Below are positions 1 to 10,175 of a DNA stretch of 64,000 nt, piece after piece. Both the position numbers and the translations under genes were made by a program. The notes under the pieces were generated by a model. That model searched no databases. It was not told the origin of the DNA and worked only from the letters and a program-made list of their open reading frames with translations. Source of the DNA: Massilia sp. H6 (GTDB taxonomy: Bacteria > Pseudomonadota > Gammaproteobacteria > Burkholderiales > Burkholderiaceae_D); assembly GCF_024802625.1 (NCBI RefSeq), contig NZ_CP103371.1:3100001-3164000 (forward strand), in the 5' to 3' direction. Positions within the stretch are counted from its first letter, which is position 1. Each line of letters starts with the position of its first letter.

Positions 1-227
1 AGTTCGGCATGGGTGACAGCTAACGGTTTGTAGGTGAAGAACGAGGGCAGGCACGCAGGCGTGCAGACGCACAGCGCGAACGCCGAATCGGCAATTTTAC
101 CCGAAAATGGCGAGGTGTAGGCGGGGGATGTTGGTTTGACAGCGATTCCGGGTTGCCAGGACGCTTGTCTATACCGGTGCGAAGAAGGGTTGCCGCCCTT
201 GACTGGCGGCAGTAGCCGGCCGTTAAG

Positions 228-262
228 CCGCAGAGTGAGCAATTTTATTGCCCACTCTGCGG
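228..262 (-). terminator. Inverted repeat downstream of hflC
   Basis: Two 15-base arms (228-242 and 248-262) pair with a single mismatch around a 5-base loop. The repeat lies 9 bases past the hflC stop. No T-run follows on the minus strand, so it may be an mRNA 3'-end stabiliser or a weak terminator rather than a classical intrinsic terminator. The rest of 1-271 shows no convincing gene. A TTGACA at 136-141 has no matching -10. Confidence 0.4.
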
Positions 263-271
263 GACGCCGGC

Positions 272-1144
272 TTATTTACTACCGGGGGCTTTGAAATACT
301 TGAAGAACTCCGAGTTCGGATCTACCACCATCACGTCGCCGCGGTTCTTGAACGTGGTGCGGTAGGCCTCGAGCGAGCGATAGAACTTGGCGAATTCGGG
401 GTTCTTGCCGAACGAACTGGCATAGATCGCCGATGCCTTGGCATCGCCCTCACCCTTGATCTTCTCGGCCTCGCGGAACGCTTCGGCGATGATCACGGTG
501 CGCTGGCGGTCGGCGTCGGCGCGGATCTGCTCGGACTCGGCGGCGCCGGTCGAACGCAGTTCGTTGGCGACCCGGGTGCGCTCTGCCTTCATGCGCTCGT
601 ACACCGAATTGTTGATCTGCTCGATGTAGTCGACGCGCTTGAGGCGCACGTCGACGATGCCGATGCCGATCTGCTTGGCTTCGGCCACGACCTTGAGCTT
701 GACCGCTTCCATCACGCGGCCGCGTTCGCCGGAAATCACTTCGCGCACGGTGCGCTTGGTGATCTCGTCGTTCAGGGCCGCCTTGATGATCTGCGACATG
801 CGGTCGCGCGCACGGCTTTCGTCGCCGTTGAAGCTGACGTAATACAGGCGCGGATCGACGATGCGCCACTTGACGAAGGCATCGACCAGAATGTTTTTCT
901 TCTCGGCCGTGATGAAGCGGTCGGCGTCAGGCGTGTCGAGCGTCAGGATGCGCTTGTCCAGGTAGATCACGTTCTGGAACGGCGGCGGCAGCTTGAAGTG
1001 CAGGCCCGGTTCGGTGATCACGCTCTTGACCTGCCCCAGCGCGAAGACGATGGCGTAGCGGCGCTGGTCGACCACGAAAATCGTGGAGGACAGCAGCAAC
1101 AGGGCAATGAAGCCCGCCACGAAGATAGTTACGAGGCGGTTCAT
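272..1144 (-). CDS. hflC: HflC, SPFH/band 7 regulator of FtsH protease
   Basis: The 290-residue protein has an N-terminal membrane anchor (about residues 5-25), then an SPFH/band 7 domain with the typical DQRRYAIVF start and a helical, Ala/Glu-rich segment near 200-250. HflC pairs with HflK in a large inner-membrane complex facing the periplasm that encloses and modulates the AAA protease FtsH. The ATG overlaps the hflK TAA by one base, so the two are translationally coupled. Length matches the family. In Burkholderiales hisZ and purA usually follow, which would lie beyond the window edge. Confidence 0.95.
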   Translation of the reverse strand: MNRLVTIFVAGFIALLLLSSTIFVVDQRRYAIVFALGQVKSVITEPGLHFKLPPPFQNVIYLDKRILTLDTPDADRFITAEKKNILVDAFVKWRIVDPRLYYVSFNGDESRARDRMSQIIKAALNDEITKRTVREVISGERGRVMEAVKLKVVAEAKQIGIGIVDVRLKRVDYIEQINNSVYERMKAERTRVANELRSTGAAESEQIRADADRQRTVIIAEAFREAEKIKGEGDAKASAIYASSFGKNPEFAKFYRSLEAYRTTFKNRGDVMVVDPNSEFFKYFKAPGSK

Positions 1145-2433
1145 TAACGGCTCTCCCGGTCACGTGAGGAATCGCGGGCCCGTTCGTCGCGTTGACGAAC
1201 CGACTCGAGGGCTTGGGTCACTTCGGCTGGCGCAGAGCCAGGCACCTGCACCGGGCCCGACTTGCTGCCAACGCCATCGTTGCCGGCATTTTGCGAGATG
1301 AGTTTATCCAGTGGCAGGTAGATCATCGAGTTGCCGCTGCGCGAGTCGATCATGACCTTGCTGGTGTTGGAAAAAATCTGCTGCATGGTATCGATGTACA
1401 TGCGGTCGCGGGTGACCGCCGGCGCCTTGCCGTAGGCAGCCACCACCTGGTCGAAGCGCGACGCATTACCGGTTGCGTTTTCGACCACCATCGAGCGGTA
1501 GGCTTCGGCTTCTTGCATCAGGCGGAAGGCCTGGCCGCGCGCCTGCGGAATCACCTGGTTGGCATACGCCTCGCCCTCGTTGCGGGCACGGGCGCGGTCC
1601 TGGCCGGCCTTGACGGCGTCGTCGAAGGCACTTTGCACCTGCTCCGGCGGCTGCACCGCCTGCATGGTCACATTGGTGATCAGCGCGCCAAGCTTGTAGC
1701 GGTCGACGATGGTCTGCATCATCTGGTGCACGTCGGCAGCGACCTTCTCGCGGCCCTCGTACAGGACGAAGTCCATCTTGCTGCGGCCGACGACTTCGCG
1801 GATCGCAGTTTCGGCAACCTGGCGTACGGTTTCATCGTTCTCGCGGTTGTTGTACAGCCACTGGACCGGGTCTTTGAGCGTGTACTGCACGGCGAACTGG
1901 ATGTCGATGATGTTTTCGTCGTCGGTCAGCATCAGGGCTTCTTGCTGCTGCTTGTTGCGGACGTTGGCGCGATAGCCGATCTCGGCAGTACGAATCTGCG
2001 AGACGTTGACGGTCTCGTGGGCCTGGATCGGATACGGCCAGCGCCAGTTGAAACCGGCACCGGTTGTGTGGCTGAGCTTGCCAAACGTGGTGACCACGCC
2101 GGTCTGGCCTTCCTGGACGATGAAGGCGCCGCTGGCCAGCCAGATCAGGGCGACGATGAGCGCCACCACGCCGGCGGTGACGCCGGCGCCGCGCATGTCG
2201 CCGCCAGTGCCTGCCCCGCCGCCGCCGTCGCCGCTGCCGTTGCCGTTGTTACGGGCACCGAACAGGCGGTTCAGGCGCGCATTGAAGTCACGCCAGAGTT
2301 GATCGAGATCCGGTGGGCCTTCGCCCGGCCGACGGCCCTCCTGGGCCTTGTGGTCACCTTCGGGCTTGCGGCCCCAACGTGGATCGTTCAGCGACAGTGT
2401 GATGCCGCAACGCTTGAGTAATGAAACGAGCAT
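1144..2433 (-). CDS. hflK: HflK, SPFH/band 7 partner of HflC
   Basis: This 429-residue protein has a cytoplasmic N-terminus with the family signature SLNDPRWGR (about 14-22), a Gly/Asn-rich linker (about 60-83), one transmembrane helix (about 85-105) and a band 7 domain beginning FIVQEGQTGVV. It forms the HflKC complex that controls FtsH. The ATG start is supported by SLNDPRWG near the N-terminus, as in homologues. The hflX stop codon lies only three bases upstream of this start, so the hfq-hflX-hflK-hflC genes look like one transcript. Confidence 0.95.
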   Translation of the reverse strand: MLVSLLKRCGITLSLNDPRWGRKPEGDHKAQEGRRPGEGPPDLDQLWRDFNARLNRLFGARNNGNGSGDGGGGAGTGGDMRGAGVTAGVVALIVALIWLASGAFIVQEGQTGVVTTFGKLSHTTGAGFNWRWPYPIQAHETVNVSQIRTAEIGYRANVRNKQQQEALMLTDDENIIDIQFAVQYTLKDPVQWLYNNRENDETVRQVAETAIREVVGRSKMDFVLYEGREKVAADVHQMMQTIVDRYKLGALITNVTMQAVQPPEQVQSAFDDAVKAGQDRARARNEGEAYANQVIPQARGQAFRLMQEAEAYRSMVVENATGNASRFDQVVAAYGKAPAVTRDRMYIDTMQQIFSNTSKVMIDSRSGNSMIYLPLDKLISQNAGNDGVGSKSGPVQVPGSAPAEVTQALESVRQRDERARDSSRDRESR

Positions 2434-2436
2434 AGG

Positions 2437-3675
2437 CTAATGGGGCCCGACGTAGGTAGAGGTTGTCATGGTATCGGCAGGTTCATCGGCTGAGTCGTCC
2501 ACCGATGCGTCGTCGGAATAGCCAGCTTCGGCGTCATCCTCGGTCAGGTCCTGCACGTCGTTCGCTTGCTTCTTGCCAGGCGCGGCCTTTGCCGTCTCGA
2601 CGATCGCGTCGCGCAGTAGGTCCAGGCCGGCGCCGGTATGGGCGCTGATAAAAACGCGGCTGATCTTATCATACTCATCACGCTCGATCGCCGGCTCGAG
2701 CCCGGCAGCGTCGATTTTGTTCCAGACCAGAATCTGCGGGACATGGTCGGCGCCGATCTCGCGCAGCACGTCGTTGACCTGCTCGATCTGTTCCATGCGC
2801 GACGGCGAATTGCCATCGACCACATGCAGCAGCAGGTCGGCGTGGATGGTTTCTTCGAGCGTGGCGCGAAATGCCGCCACCAGCTGGTGCGGCAGCTCGC
2901 GCACGAAGCCGACGGTGTCGGACATCACGATGCTGCCCACCTCTTCGCCCAGGTACAGGCGGCGGCTGGTGGTGTCGAGGGTGGCGAACAACTGGTTCGC
3001 CACGTACACGCCAGCCTTGGTGAGGGTGTTGAACAGCGTCGACTTGCCGGCGTTGGTGTACCCGACCAGCGAAACCGAGAACGTCTGGTTGCGCCCGCGC
3101 GCGCGGCGCTGGGTTTCGTGCTGCTTGCGCAGCTTGGTCAGACGGGCGCGCAGCGCCTTGACCCGCTCGCCGATCAGCCGGCGGTCGGTCTCGAGCTGGG
3201 TTTCACCCGGACCGCGCAGGCCGATACCACCTTTTTGACGCTCGAGGTGGGTCCAGCCGCGGATCAGGCGCGTGGCCAGGTGCTGCAGCTGGGCCAGTTC
3301 GACCTGCAGCTTGCCTTCGTGGCTCTGGGCGCGCTGCGCGAAGATATCGAGGATCAGGCTGGTGCGATCGACCACGCGAATCTCGAGACGGCGCTCGAGA
3401 TTGCGTTGCTGGGCTGGAGACAATGCGTGGTTGAAAATGACGATGTCGATACGCTCAAGCTTGCAGGCCATCGCGATTTCGTCGGCCTTGCCGGTACCGA
3501 CGAAATAGGCTGCGTCGGGACTGCTGCGCTTGGCCGTGATCGTGGTGATCGGGTCGGCGCCGGCGGAGCGCGCAAGGAGCGACAGCTCTTCGAGGCTGGC
3601 GTTGAAATCGCCAGCACCGAAATCGATGCCGACCAGCGCTGCACGCATGCTGGAAGTGCCGGGGGCGTCTGCCAT
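2437..3675 (-). CDS. hflX: HflX, ribosome-splitting GTPase
   Basis: The 412-residue protein has the HflX N-terminal domain (about 10-190, including the GxGxxGPGETQLETDRR region near 149-166) and a GTPase domain with P-loop GYTNAGKS at 205-212, DTVG at 253-256 and NKID at 319-322. HflX binds the 50S subunit and rescues stalled or heat-damaged ribosomes. The C-terminal 40 or so residues are acidic and low in complexity. It starts five bases after hfq ends, the conserved hfq-hflX coupling. An alternative start at Met10 would lose nothing conserved. Confidence 0.95.
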   Translation of the reverse strand: MADAPGTSSMRAALVGIDFGAGDFNASLEELSLLARSAGADPITTITAKRSSPDAAYFVGTGKADEIAMACKLERIDIVIFNHALSPAQQRNLERRLEIRVVDRTSLILDIFAQRAQSHEGKLQVELAQLQHLATRLIRGWTHLERQKGGIGLRGPGETQLETDRRLIGERVKALRARLTKLRKQHETQRRARGRNQTFSVSLVGYTNAGKSTLFNTLTKAGVYVANQLFATLDTTSRRLYLGEEVGSIVMSDTVGFVRELPHQLVAAFRATLEETIHADLLLHVVDGNSPSRMEQIEQVNDVLREIGADHVPQILVWNKIDAAGLEPAIERDEYDKISRVFISAHTGAGLDLLRDAIVETAKAAPGKKQANDVQDLTEDDAEAGYSDDASVDDSADEPADTMTTSTYVGPH

Positions 3676-3680
3676 CGGCC

Positions 3681-3917
3681 TTACTCGGCTTCTGGGTCGA
3701 GGTTGAGATTGACGGCGCGGGCCGGGACGACGGTGGAAATGGCGTGCTTGTAGACCATCTGGGTCACGGTGTTACGAAGCAGAACGACGTACTGGTCGAA
3801 CGATTCGATGTGGCCCTGGAGCTTGATGCCGTTGACCAGATAGATGGAGACCGGGACGTGCTCCTTACGCAATGCGTTCAGGAATGGGTCTTGTAACAGT
3901 TGCCCTTTGTTGCTCAT
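3681..3917 (-). CDS. hfq: Hfq, RNA chaperone
   Basis: This is a 78-residue Sm-like protein that forms hexamers and pairs small RNAs with mRNAs. Sm1 is visible as [19 protein letters not shown] (about 29-47) and Sm2 by the [10 protein letters not shown] segment (about 56-65). The N-terminal [13 protein letters not shown] helix is canonical and includes the proximal-face Gln8. The C-terminal tail is short. A GGAG ribosome binding site lies at 3923-3926. The 163 bases to der hold no other gene and probably carry the hfq promoter. Confidence 0.97.
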   Translation of the reverse strand: MSNKGQLLQDPFLNALRKEHVPVSIYLVNGIKLQGHIESFDQYVVLLRNTVTQMVYKHAISTVVPARAVNLNLDPEAE

Positions 3918-4080
3918 AACAGCTCCGTAATGTTGTTGTAGTTAGGTTGCAAATAAGTTGTAGAGACGAGTTTGCGGCGATTTTCCGGTTTTCAAGTGCT
4001 TGGGCTACATTCGGCTATTGCGAACGTTGGCCCTGAGACTACTGTAACCTGTTTCGCCACTCTTTGTCGTACTGCTACCG

Positions 4081-5424
4081 CTATTTCTGATCCCTGGCGA
4101 AAGGGTTCTTGCCGGTCTTGAGCTCGATGCGCACCGGCGTGCCAACCAGGTTGAAAGTGTCGCGGAAATGGCGCTCGAGATAGCGCTTGTACGGGTCGCT
4201 GACGGCGTCGAGTGCATTGCCGTGGATGACGATGATCGGCGGGTTCTGGCCGCCCTGGTGGGCGTAGCGCAGTTTCGGCCGGGTCGTTCCCTTGCGTTTT
4301 GGTTCCTGCTTCTCGACAGCTTCCTGCAACGCGCGGGTCAGGCGCGGGGTCGACAGGTTGGCGGTCGCGGCCGCGTAGGCAGCGTCCACCGATTTCATCA
4401 GCTGGGCAATACCGGTGCCCTTGAGCGCCGAGATGAAATGGGTCTTGGCAAAGGACAGGAAATCGAGCTTGCGGTCGAGGTCGATCTTGACTTCGTCGCG
4501 GTCGTCCGATTGCAAGCCATCCCATTTGTTGACGGCAACCACCAGCGCCCTGCCCGACTCCAGGATGAAGCCGGCGATATGCGCATCTTGCTCGGAAATA
4601 TCCTGCTGCGCATCGAGCAGCAGGATGACGACGTTGGCATCCGAAATCGACTGCATGGTCTTGACCACCGAAAATTTCTCAATGGCTTCGAAAACCTTGC
4701 CACGACGGCGGATGCCGGCGGTGTCGATCAGCGTGTACTGCTTGCCTTCGCGTTCGAATGGCACCTCGATCGAGTCGCGGGTGGTGCCCGGCATGTCGAA
4801 GGCGATCACGCGCTGCTCGCCGACCAGGGTGTTGATCAGGGTCGATTTGCCGACGTTGGGACGGCCGACGATGGCGATCTTGACGCCATGGTCGACGTGT
4901 TCGCCCAGCTGCTCGGCATCGGGCCGGCTGGCGAAGGCAAAGTCGAGCGCCTCGACCACCAGGTCGTTGACGCCGTCGCCGTGGGCGGCCGAGATCACGT
5001 ACGGGTCGCCCATGCCAAGCTCGTAGAACTCGGACGTGACCGAGGTGTACTTCATGCCTTCTGACTTGTTCACCACGAGCATGACCTTGCGGCCCGTCTT
5101 GCGCAGGTAATCGGTGATGGTCTTGTCGTGCGGGGTCATGCCCTGGCGGCCGTCGACGATGAACACCACGACGTCGGCTTCGGCCACCGCCTGGCGCGTC
5201 TGCAGCGCCATCTCGAACATGATGCCTTCCTTGGCTACCGGTTCGAAACCGCCGGTGTCGATCACCAGGAAGGGACGCTCGCCGATCCGGCCTTCGCCAT
5301 AGTGGCGGTCGCGGGTCAGGCCAGGAAGATCGGCCACCAACGCGTCCCGCGAACGTGTGAGGCGGTTGAACAGGGTCGACTTCCCGACATTCGGGCGACC
5401 TACGAGTGCGATTACCGGCTTCAT
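4081..5424 (-). CDS. der: Der (EngA), double-GTPase 50S assembly factor
   Basis: The 447-residue protein has two tandem GTPase domains, each with a GRPNVGKS P-loop (9-16 and 187-194), then a KH-like C-terminal domain. Switch/G3 motifs DTGG and DTAG and the NKSE/NKWD motifs are present. It is essential for 50S maturation. It starts nine bases downstream of bamB. The acidic linker between the GTPase domains is of normal length and nothing looks degenerate. Confidence 0.97.
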   Translation of the reverse strand: MKPVIALVGRPNVGKSTLFNRLTRSRDALVADLPGLTRDRHYGEGRIGERPFLVIDTGGFEPVAKEGIMFEMALQTRQAVAEADVVVFIVDGRQGMTPHDKTITDYLRKTGRKVMLVVNKSEGMKYTSVTSEFYELGMGDPYVISAAHGDGVNDLVVEALDFAFASRPDAEQLGEHVDHGVKIAIVGRPNVGKSTLINTLVGEQRVIAFDMPGTTRDSIEVPFEREGKQYTLIDTAGIRRRGKVFEAIEKFSVVKTMQSISDANVVILLLDAQQDISEQDAHIAGFILESGRALVVAVNKWDGLQSDDRDEVKIDLDRKLDFLSFAKTHFISALKGTGIAQLMKSVDAAYAAATANLSTPRLTRALQEAVEKQEPKRKGTTRPKLRYAHQGGQNPPIIVIHGNALDAVSDPYKRYLERHFRDTFNLVGTPVRIELKTGKNPFARDQK

Positions 5425-5433
5425 GTAGATTTA

Positions 5434-6606
5434 CTATTCGACCGCGATAGCGGTCACAGTTCCATTTTGTGTTTGAAAAATAAGGTGCGATCCAGCCACC
5501 ACGGGGGTGCCGACGATCGGGCTGCCGTCTGTCGCGGCGCGCGCCAGGAACGAGCCATCCTCGCGCGAGAGGAAATGCACGATGCCCTGGTAGTCGCCGA
5601 CCGCGACCGCGCGGCCGTAGCTCAGTGGCGTGGACAGGCGGCGGAAGGCCAGCTTGTCGTTCTTCCAGGCCGAGGCGCCGGTGTCGCGGTTGAAAGCGAA
5701 CAGCGCGCCCTTGTCGTCGGGTACGAACACGAAGCGCTGGTCGACCGCGACGCCGGCTTCCGACGACAGGTCGCGGGTCCAGCGCGCCGAACCGGTAGTG
5801 ACGTCGAAGCAGCCGACCCGGCCCTGGTAAGACACCGCGCAGACGTCGTTCTCGAACAGCACCGGGGTGCCGCCGATATCGGTCACGCGTTCGAGTTCGG
5901 TGGCGCCGCGCGCCACGCCCACCTCGACATCCCAGCGCGGCGCGCCGGTGGCCAGGATGAACGACGACAGGCGGCCAGCAGGCTGGGCGATGATGACGTC
6001 GCTGCCGCTCACCACCATGCCCGGCGCGTTGCGCAAGGTCAGCGGCGGCGAGATACGCTGCACGGTCCATTTCTTTTCGCCGGTTCTGGCGTCGAAGCCG
6101 ACGATGCGGTTGTCCAGGCTGCGCGCGACCACCACGCCCTGGCCCACCACCGGCGCCGACAGGATCTCGCTCGAGAGCTGCGACTTCCACAACGGCTTGC
6201 CGTCCATATCGAAGGCCAGCAGGGTACCCTTGGTGCCACCGACGACGATCAGGTTGCCGTCGGTACCGACTCCGCTCGACAAGTCGGTGCCGGCCTTGGT
6301 GCGCCAGATCTGGCGTCCGGTGGCCGCTTCCACGCGCGCGATGTCGCCATTGCCGCTGGCTACCACCACGGTATTGCCGGTCAGCGCAGGCGAGAACTGG
6401 TAGCTGCCGGCCTTGCCGATCTCGAGCTTCCAGGCAGTACGCACCGCCATCGTGCCCTTGAGCTCGACGAGCGGCGCAGGCTGGTCGGCCTTGCTTTTCG
6501 AGGCGAATGGATTGAGCGAGTTGAGCGACGGCATCGACGGCATGCTCGAGCAACCCGTCATCAGGGCCAGTACACCAACACCAACAAGTTTGCTGCTAAT
6601 ACGCAT
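5434..6606 (-). CDS. bamB: BamB, outer-membrane assembly lipoprotein
   Basis: The 390-residue protein starts with a signal peptide and lipobox ending LMTGC (lipidated Cys19). The rest is a beta-propeller of PQQ-like repeats, seen as recurring GxLxAxDxxxGxxxW blades. BamB is the periplasm-facing scaffold of the BAM complex. I placed the start at the Met that begins the signal peptide. An in-frame upstream extension of 16 residues is basic and lacks a signal. It sits between yfgM-like and der, as in many proteobacteria. Confidence 0.93.
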   Translation of the reverse strand: MRISSKLVGVGVLALMTGCSSMPSMPSLNSLNPFASKSKADQPAPLVELKGTMAVRTAWKLEIGKAGSYQFSPALTGNTVVVASGNGDIARVEAATGRQIWRTKAGTDLSSGVGTDGNLIVVGGTKGTLLAFDMDGKPLWKSQLSSEILSAPVVGQGVVVARSLDNRIVGFDARTGEKKWTVQRISPPLTLRNAPGMVVSGSDVIIAQPAGRLSSFILATGAPRWDVEVGVARGATELERVTDIGGTPVLFENDVCAVSYQGRVGCFDVTTGSARWTRDLSSEAGVAVDQRFVFVPDDKGALFAFNRDTGASAWKNDKLAFRRLSTPLSYGRAVAVGDYQGIVHFLSREDGSFLARAATDGSPIVGTPVVAGSHLIFQTQNGTVTAIAVE

Positions 6607-6692
6607 TTTCTTTAACCTTGTTCTCGGACTATAAAGGACGCAAGGCCCGCGCACGCCGTCGGGCTAGCGCGGGCCTGTGAACCTGGGACGAA

Positions 6693-7385
6693 TTACGCGG
6701 CAGCTGCGGCGGCTTTTGCGTCGTTCGCGGCGTTCGTATCGTTCGCCGACGCCGGCGCGGTGCCGCCAATGGCTTCGAGCTTGACCGTCACCAGCTGGCG
6801 GCCCGGGCTGTCCTTGGGCATCGCGGCCAGCGCCGCAACATAGGCCTGGCGGGCCTCGGCCAGCTTGTTCTGCGCCACCAGTACATCACCCTTGCGGTCT
6901 GCCGCCAGCGCGGTGAACTGCGCCGGGATGGCGTCGTCGAGCAGCTTGAGCGCGGCATCGTAGGCTTTTTCGTCGAGCAGCACGCCAGCCAGGCGCAGCT
7001 TGGCAATCGCCTTGTATTCGTCGTTGCCATGCTCGACCACCCACTGCAGCCGGGACTTGGCGGTCTTGAGGTCGTTCGCATCGAACGCCACCTTGGCCGC
7101 GCCCAGCGCCGCCATCTGGGCATAGGCGGTGCTGTCGTATTTTTCCTGGATATCGCCGGCAATGCGCTGCGCTTTTGCATTGTCGTTCGCGCCCACCGCG
7201 ACCTGCAGTTCGTCGTACAGTGCCGAGGCTTCGACCGACTGGGTACGCTTGTGCGAATTCCAGAAGTTGTACGCGGCGAAACTACCCAGCGCGGCGATCA
7301 GCACCCAGGTGATAAGACTGCCGAAACGCGACCAAAAGGCCTTGAAGGTCGCTATCTGTTCCTGCTCTTCGAGATCGTATGCCAT
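6693..7385 (-). CDS. yfgM: YfgM-like TPR membrane protein
   Basis: This 230-residue protein has a short cytoplasmic N-terminus, one transmembrane helix (about 24-44) and a periplasmic TPR_21-type helical domain. It ends in an Ala/Asp/Asn-rich tail. YfgM associates with the PpiD chaperone at the Sec translocon in E. coli, and the hisS-yfgM-bamB-der order is the same here. The family assignment rests on topology, length and synteny. The C-terminal poly-Ala tail is not a known functional motif. Confidence 0.85.
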   Translation of the reverse strand: MAYDLEEQEQIATFKAFWSRFGSLITWVLIAALGSFAAYNFWNSHKRTQSVEASALYDELQVAVGANDNAKAQRIAGDIQEKYDSTAYAQMAALGAAKVAFDANDLKTAKSRLQWVVEHGNDEYKAIAKLRLAGVLLDEKAYDAALKLLDDAIPAQFTALAADRKGDVLVAQNKLAEARQAYVAALAAMPKDSPGRQLVTVKLEAIGGTAPASANDTNAANDAKAAAAAA

Positions 7386-7445
7386 TGTCTGCTCTGTTCT
7401 TGTAGTGGTGGTAAATCGGTTCTGTTCGCCGGGACGCGCCCTGGC

Positions 7446-8807
7446 TTAATGATGGTGATGCCCTTGCTCGTTGCAGCTCTCGTCGCCGCAGTCATGGTCG
7501 CCGCCGCCGATGATCTGGTCGACCACGTAGTCGACCAGGGCGTCGAACGGCACACTGGCCTGCTGCTCGCCGGCCTGCTCGGCTCCCGGGCGCATCGCCT
7601 TGACGGCCGCCTGGTTCGATGCCATTTCGTCGTCGCCGATAATGACCGCGAAGGCCGCCCCGCTGCCGTCGGCTTTCTTCATCTGGCTCTTGAAGCTGCC
7701 GGCGCCCGCCGGTGTCGCGCAATGTAACACAACATCCAGGCCGGCATCGCGCAGGCGCTCGGCCATGATGAAGGCCTGCACCTGCGCCTGCTCGCCCTGG
7801 TGGACCATGTAGACGTCGCACTGGCTCGGCGCCTGGGTCTCGCCCAGGCCCTTCATCAGCTCGATGATGCGCTCGATGCCCATCGCGAAGCCGACCGCCG
7901 GGGTGGCCTTGCCGCCGAACTGTTCGATCAGCGGGTCGTAGCGTCCGCCGGCGCAAATCGTGCCCTGCGCCCCGAGTTCGTCGGTGACCCATTCGAACAC
8001 GGTGCGGTTGTAGTAGTCGAGGCCGCGCACCAGGCGCGGGTTGATGGTGTACTGCACCGCGTTGCGGTCCAGGATCATTTTCAGGCCATTCAGGTGGGCC
8101 AGCGATTCTTCGCCCAGGTAGTCGAGCAGCTTGGGCGCGCCATTGACCATCTCTTGCATGGCCGGGTTCTTGGTGTCGAGGATGCGCAGCGGGTTGCTGT
8201 GCAGGCGGCGCTTGGCTTCGGCGTCGAGGATTGCCTCGTGCTGCTCGAAATAGGCGATCAGGTCGGCGCGGTGGCGCTGGCGCTCGTCGGCATTGCCGAT
8301 CGAATTGAGCTCGAGGCGCACGTTCTGCAGGCCCAGGTCATCCCACAGGCGGCGGCACAGCAGAATCAGCTCGGCGTCGATGTCCGGACCCGAAAAACCG
8401 ACGGCTTCGGCGCCGAACTGGAAGAACTGGCGGTAGCGGCCGCGCTGCGGACGCTCGTGGCGGAACATCGGGCCCTTGTACCACAGGCGCTTGGGGCCGT
8501 CGTACACCAGGTTGTTTTCCAGCACCGCGCGCACCACGCTGGCGGTACCCTCGGGGCGCAAGGTCAGCTGATCGCCGTTCATCGAATCGGTGAAGGAATA
8601 CATCTCCTTTTCGACGATGTCGGTGACGGCGCCGATGGCGCGTGCAAACAGGGCGGTGTCCTCGACGATCGGGGTCACGATCTTCTGGTAGCCGTAGCTC
8701 TTGAGGATGGTCTCGGCGGTGTTCTCGAACAGCTCCCACAACGGGGCGTCGGCCGGGAGGATATCGTTCATGCCTTTGACGGCAAGGATTTTTTCTGGTT
8801 TGGACAT
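7446..8807 (-). CDS. hisS: Histidyl-tRNA synthetase
   Basis: The 453-residue class II synthetase has motif 2 ([16 protein letters not shown]), histidine-specific loops (for example [15 protein letters not shown]), motif 3 ([12 protein letters not shown]) and a C-terminal anticodon-binding domain. It charges tRNA-His. Unusually, after the normal C-terminus it carries a tail rich in His, Cys and acidic residues ending EQGHHHH, which could bind metal or may be a neutral extension. It is followed by yfgM and preceded by ispG within 15 bases, so it is probably cotranscribed. Confidence 0.96.
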   Translation of the reverse strand: MSKPEKILAVKGMNDILPADAPLWELFENTAETILKSYGYQKIVTPIVEDTALFARAIGAVTDIVEKEMYSFTDSMNGDQLTLRPEGTASVVRAVLENNLVYDGPKRLWYKGPMFRHERPQRGRYRQFFQFGAEAVGFSGPDIDAELILLCRRLWDDLGLQNVRLELNSIGNADERQRHRADLIAYFEQHEAILDAEAKRRLHSNPLRILDTKNPAMQEMVNGAPKLLDYLGEESLAHLNGLKMILDRNAVQYTINPRLVRGLDYYNRTVFEWVTDELGAQGTICAGGRYDPLIEQFGGKATPAVGFAMGIERIIELMKGLGETQAPSQCDVYMVHQGEQAQVQAFIMAERLRDAGLDVVLHCATPAGAGSFKSQMKKADGSGAAFAVIIGDDEMASNQAAVKAMRPGAEQAGEQQASVPFDALVDYVVDQIIGGGDHDCGDESCNEQGHHHH

Positions 8808-8822
8808 GATTTTATTCTTGGC

Positions 8823-10118
8823 TTATTGCGCCGCGACCTGGCGGCTGTAATTCTTATCGACGTAGTTCATGACGATCGTCTTGAACTCGTCCACGATGCG
8901 CTCGCCGCGCAGGGTGGCGAATTTCTGGCCGTCGACAAAGACCGGCGCGGCCGGCGATTCGCCGGTACCGGGCAAGCTGATGCCGATGTTCGCATGCTTG
9001 GATTCGCCCGGGCCATTGACGATGCAGCCCATGACAGCCACGTTCATCGCTTCCACGCCCGGATGGGTCTTCTTCCATACCGGCATCTGCTCGCGCAGGA
9101 AGGTCTGGATGTTGTCGGCCAGTTCCTGGAACACGGTCGAGGTGGTGCGTCCGCAGCCCGGGCAGGCGATCACCATCGGGGTGAACTTGCGCAAGCCCAT
9201 GGTCTGCAGGATTTCCTGCCCCACCACCACTTCGCGGGTACGGTCGCCGCCCGGCTCGGGCGTGAGCGAAATGCGCACGGTGTCGCCGATACCCTCTTGC
9301 AGCAGCACCGATAGCGCCGCGGTCGAGGCGACGATGCCCTTGCTACCCATGCCGGCCTCGGTCAGGCCCAGGTGCAGCGGGTAGTCGCAGCGGCGCGCCA
9401 GTTCGCGGTAGACCGCGATCAGGTCCTGGACGCCCGATACCTTGCACGACAAGATGATCTTGTCGCGCGCCAGGCCCACTTCTTCGGCGCGCACGGCGTT
9501 CTCGATGGCCGAGGTGATCAAGGCTTCGTACATCACCGCCTGCGCGCTCCACGGCGCCGCGCGCAGCGCGTTCTCGTCCATGATGCGGGCCAGCAGCGAC
9601 TGGTCCAGGCTGCCCCAATTGACGCCGATGCGCACCGGCTTGTCGTACTTGGCCGCAATCTCGATCATCTGGGCGAACTGGGTGTCGCGCTTGGCGCCCT
9701 GCCCCACGTTACCCGGATTGATGCGGTATTTCGACAGCGCCTGCGCGCATTCCGGATAGTCGCGCAGCAGCAGGTGGCCGTTGTAATGGAAGTCTCCCAC
9801 CAGCGGAGTATCGATCTCCATGCGATCGAGCTGTTCGCGGATCGCCGGTACGGCCGCGGCCGCGGCCGGCGTGTCGACGGTGATGCGCACGATCTCCGAA
9901 CCGGCGCGCGCCAGCTCCTTGATCTGGATCGCGGTACCGATTGCGTCGGCAGTATCGGTATTGGTCATCGACTGCACCACCACCGGCGCATCGCCACCGA
10001 CCCAGACGGTGCGCGCACCGTGCGAGACCGCTACTTTGCGGCTGGCGCGGCGCGCAAGTGGGCCGGACGGGATCGGGTCGCCCAGGCAGGCTTGGTTCAA
10101 CATCGTGTTCTGTTCCAT
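8823..10118 (-). CDS. ispG: IspG (GcpE), HMBPP synthase of the MEP pathway
   Basis: This 431-residue enzyme reduces methylerythritol cyclodiphosphate to HMBPP using a 4Fe-4S cluster. The cluster ligands are visible as CPGCGR and GCIVNGPGE, and the N-terminal TIM barrel carries [12 protein letters not shown] chose the ATG at 10116-10118 (MEQNTMLNQ). A longer frame would run back through a 12-base tandem repeat into rodZ and has no conserved sequence. In this group flavodoxin-dependent IspG is usual. Confidence 0.95.
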   Translation of the reverse strand: MEQNTMLNQACLGDPIPSGPLARRASRKVAVSHGARTVWVGGDAPVVVQSMTNTDTADAIGTAIQIKELARAGSEIVRITVDTPAAAAAVPAIREQLDRMEIDTPLVGDFHYNGHLLLRDYPECAQALSKYRINPGNVGQGAKRDTQFAQMIEIAAKYDKPVRIGVNWGSLDQSLLARIMDENALRAAPWSAQAVMYEALITSAIENAVRAEEVGLARDKIILSCKVSGVQDLIAVYRELARRCDYPLHLGLTEAGMGSKGIVASTAALSVLLQEGIGDTVRISLTPEPGGDRTREVVVGQEILQTMGLRKFTPMVIACPGCGRTTSTVFQELADNIQTFLREQMPVWKKTHPGVEAMNVAVMGCIVNGPGESKHANIGISLPGTGESPAAPVFVDGQKFATLRGERIVDEFKTIVMNYVDKNYSRQVAAQ

Positions 10119-10139
10119 CAGCGGCTGGTCTCGTACTTG

Positions 10140-10175
10140 ATTTGAGTGCTTATTTGAGTGCTTACTTAAGTGCAA
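10140..10175. repeat. 12-base tandem repeat at the rodZ-ispG junction
   Basis: The unit ATTTGAGTGCTT occurs twice exactly (10140-10151 and 10152-10163). A third, degenerate copy runs to about 10175 and contains the end of rodZ. The rodZ stop codon lies at the boundary (10162-10164). Copy-number change would alter the rodZ-ispG spacing. Confidence 0.75.

Noticed and set aside
136-141. TTGACA near the left edge as a promoter
   Set aside because: No -10 element at a usable distance.
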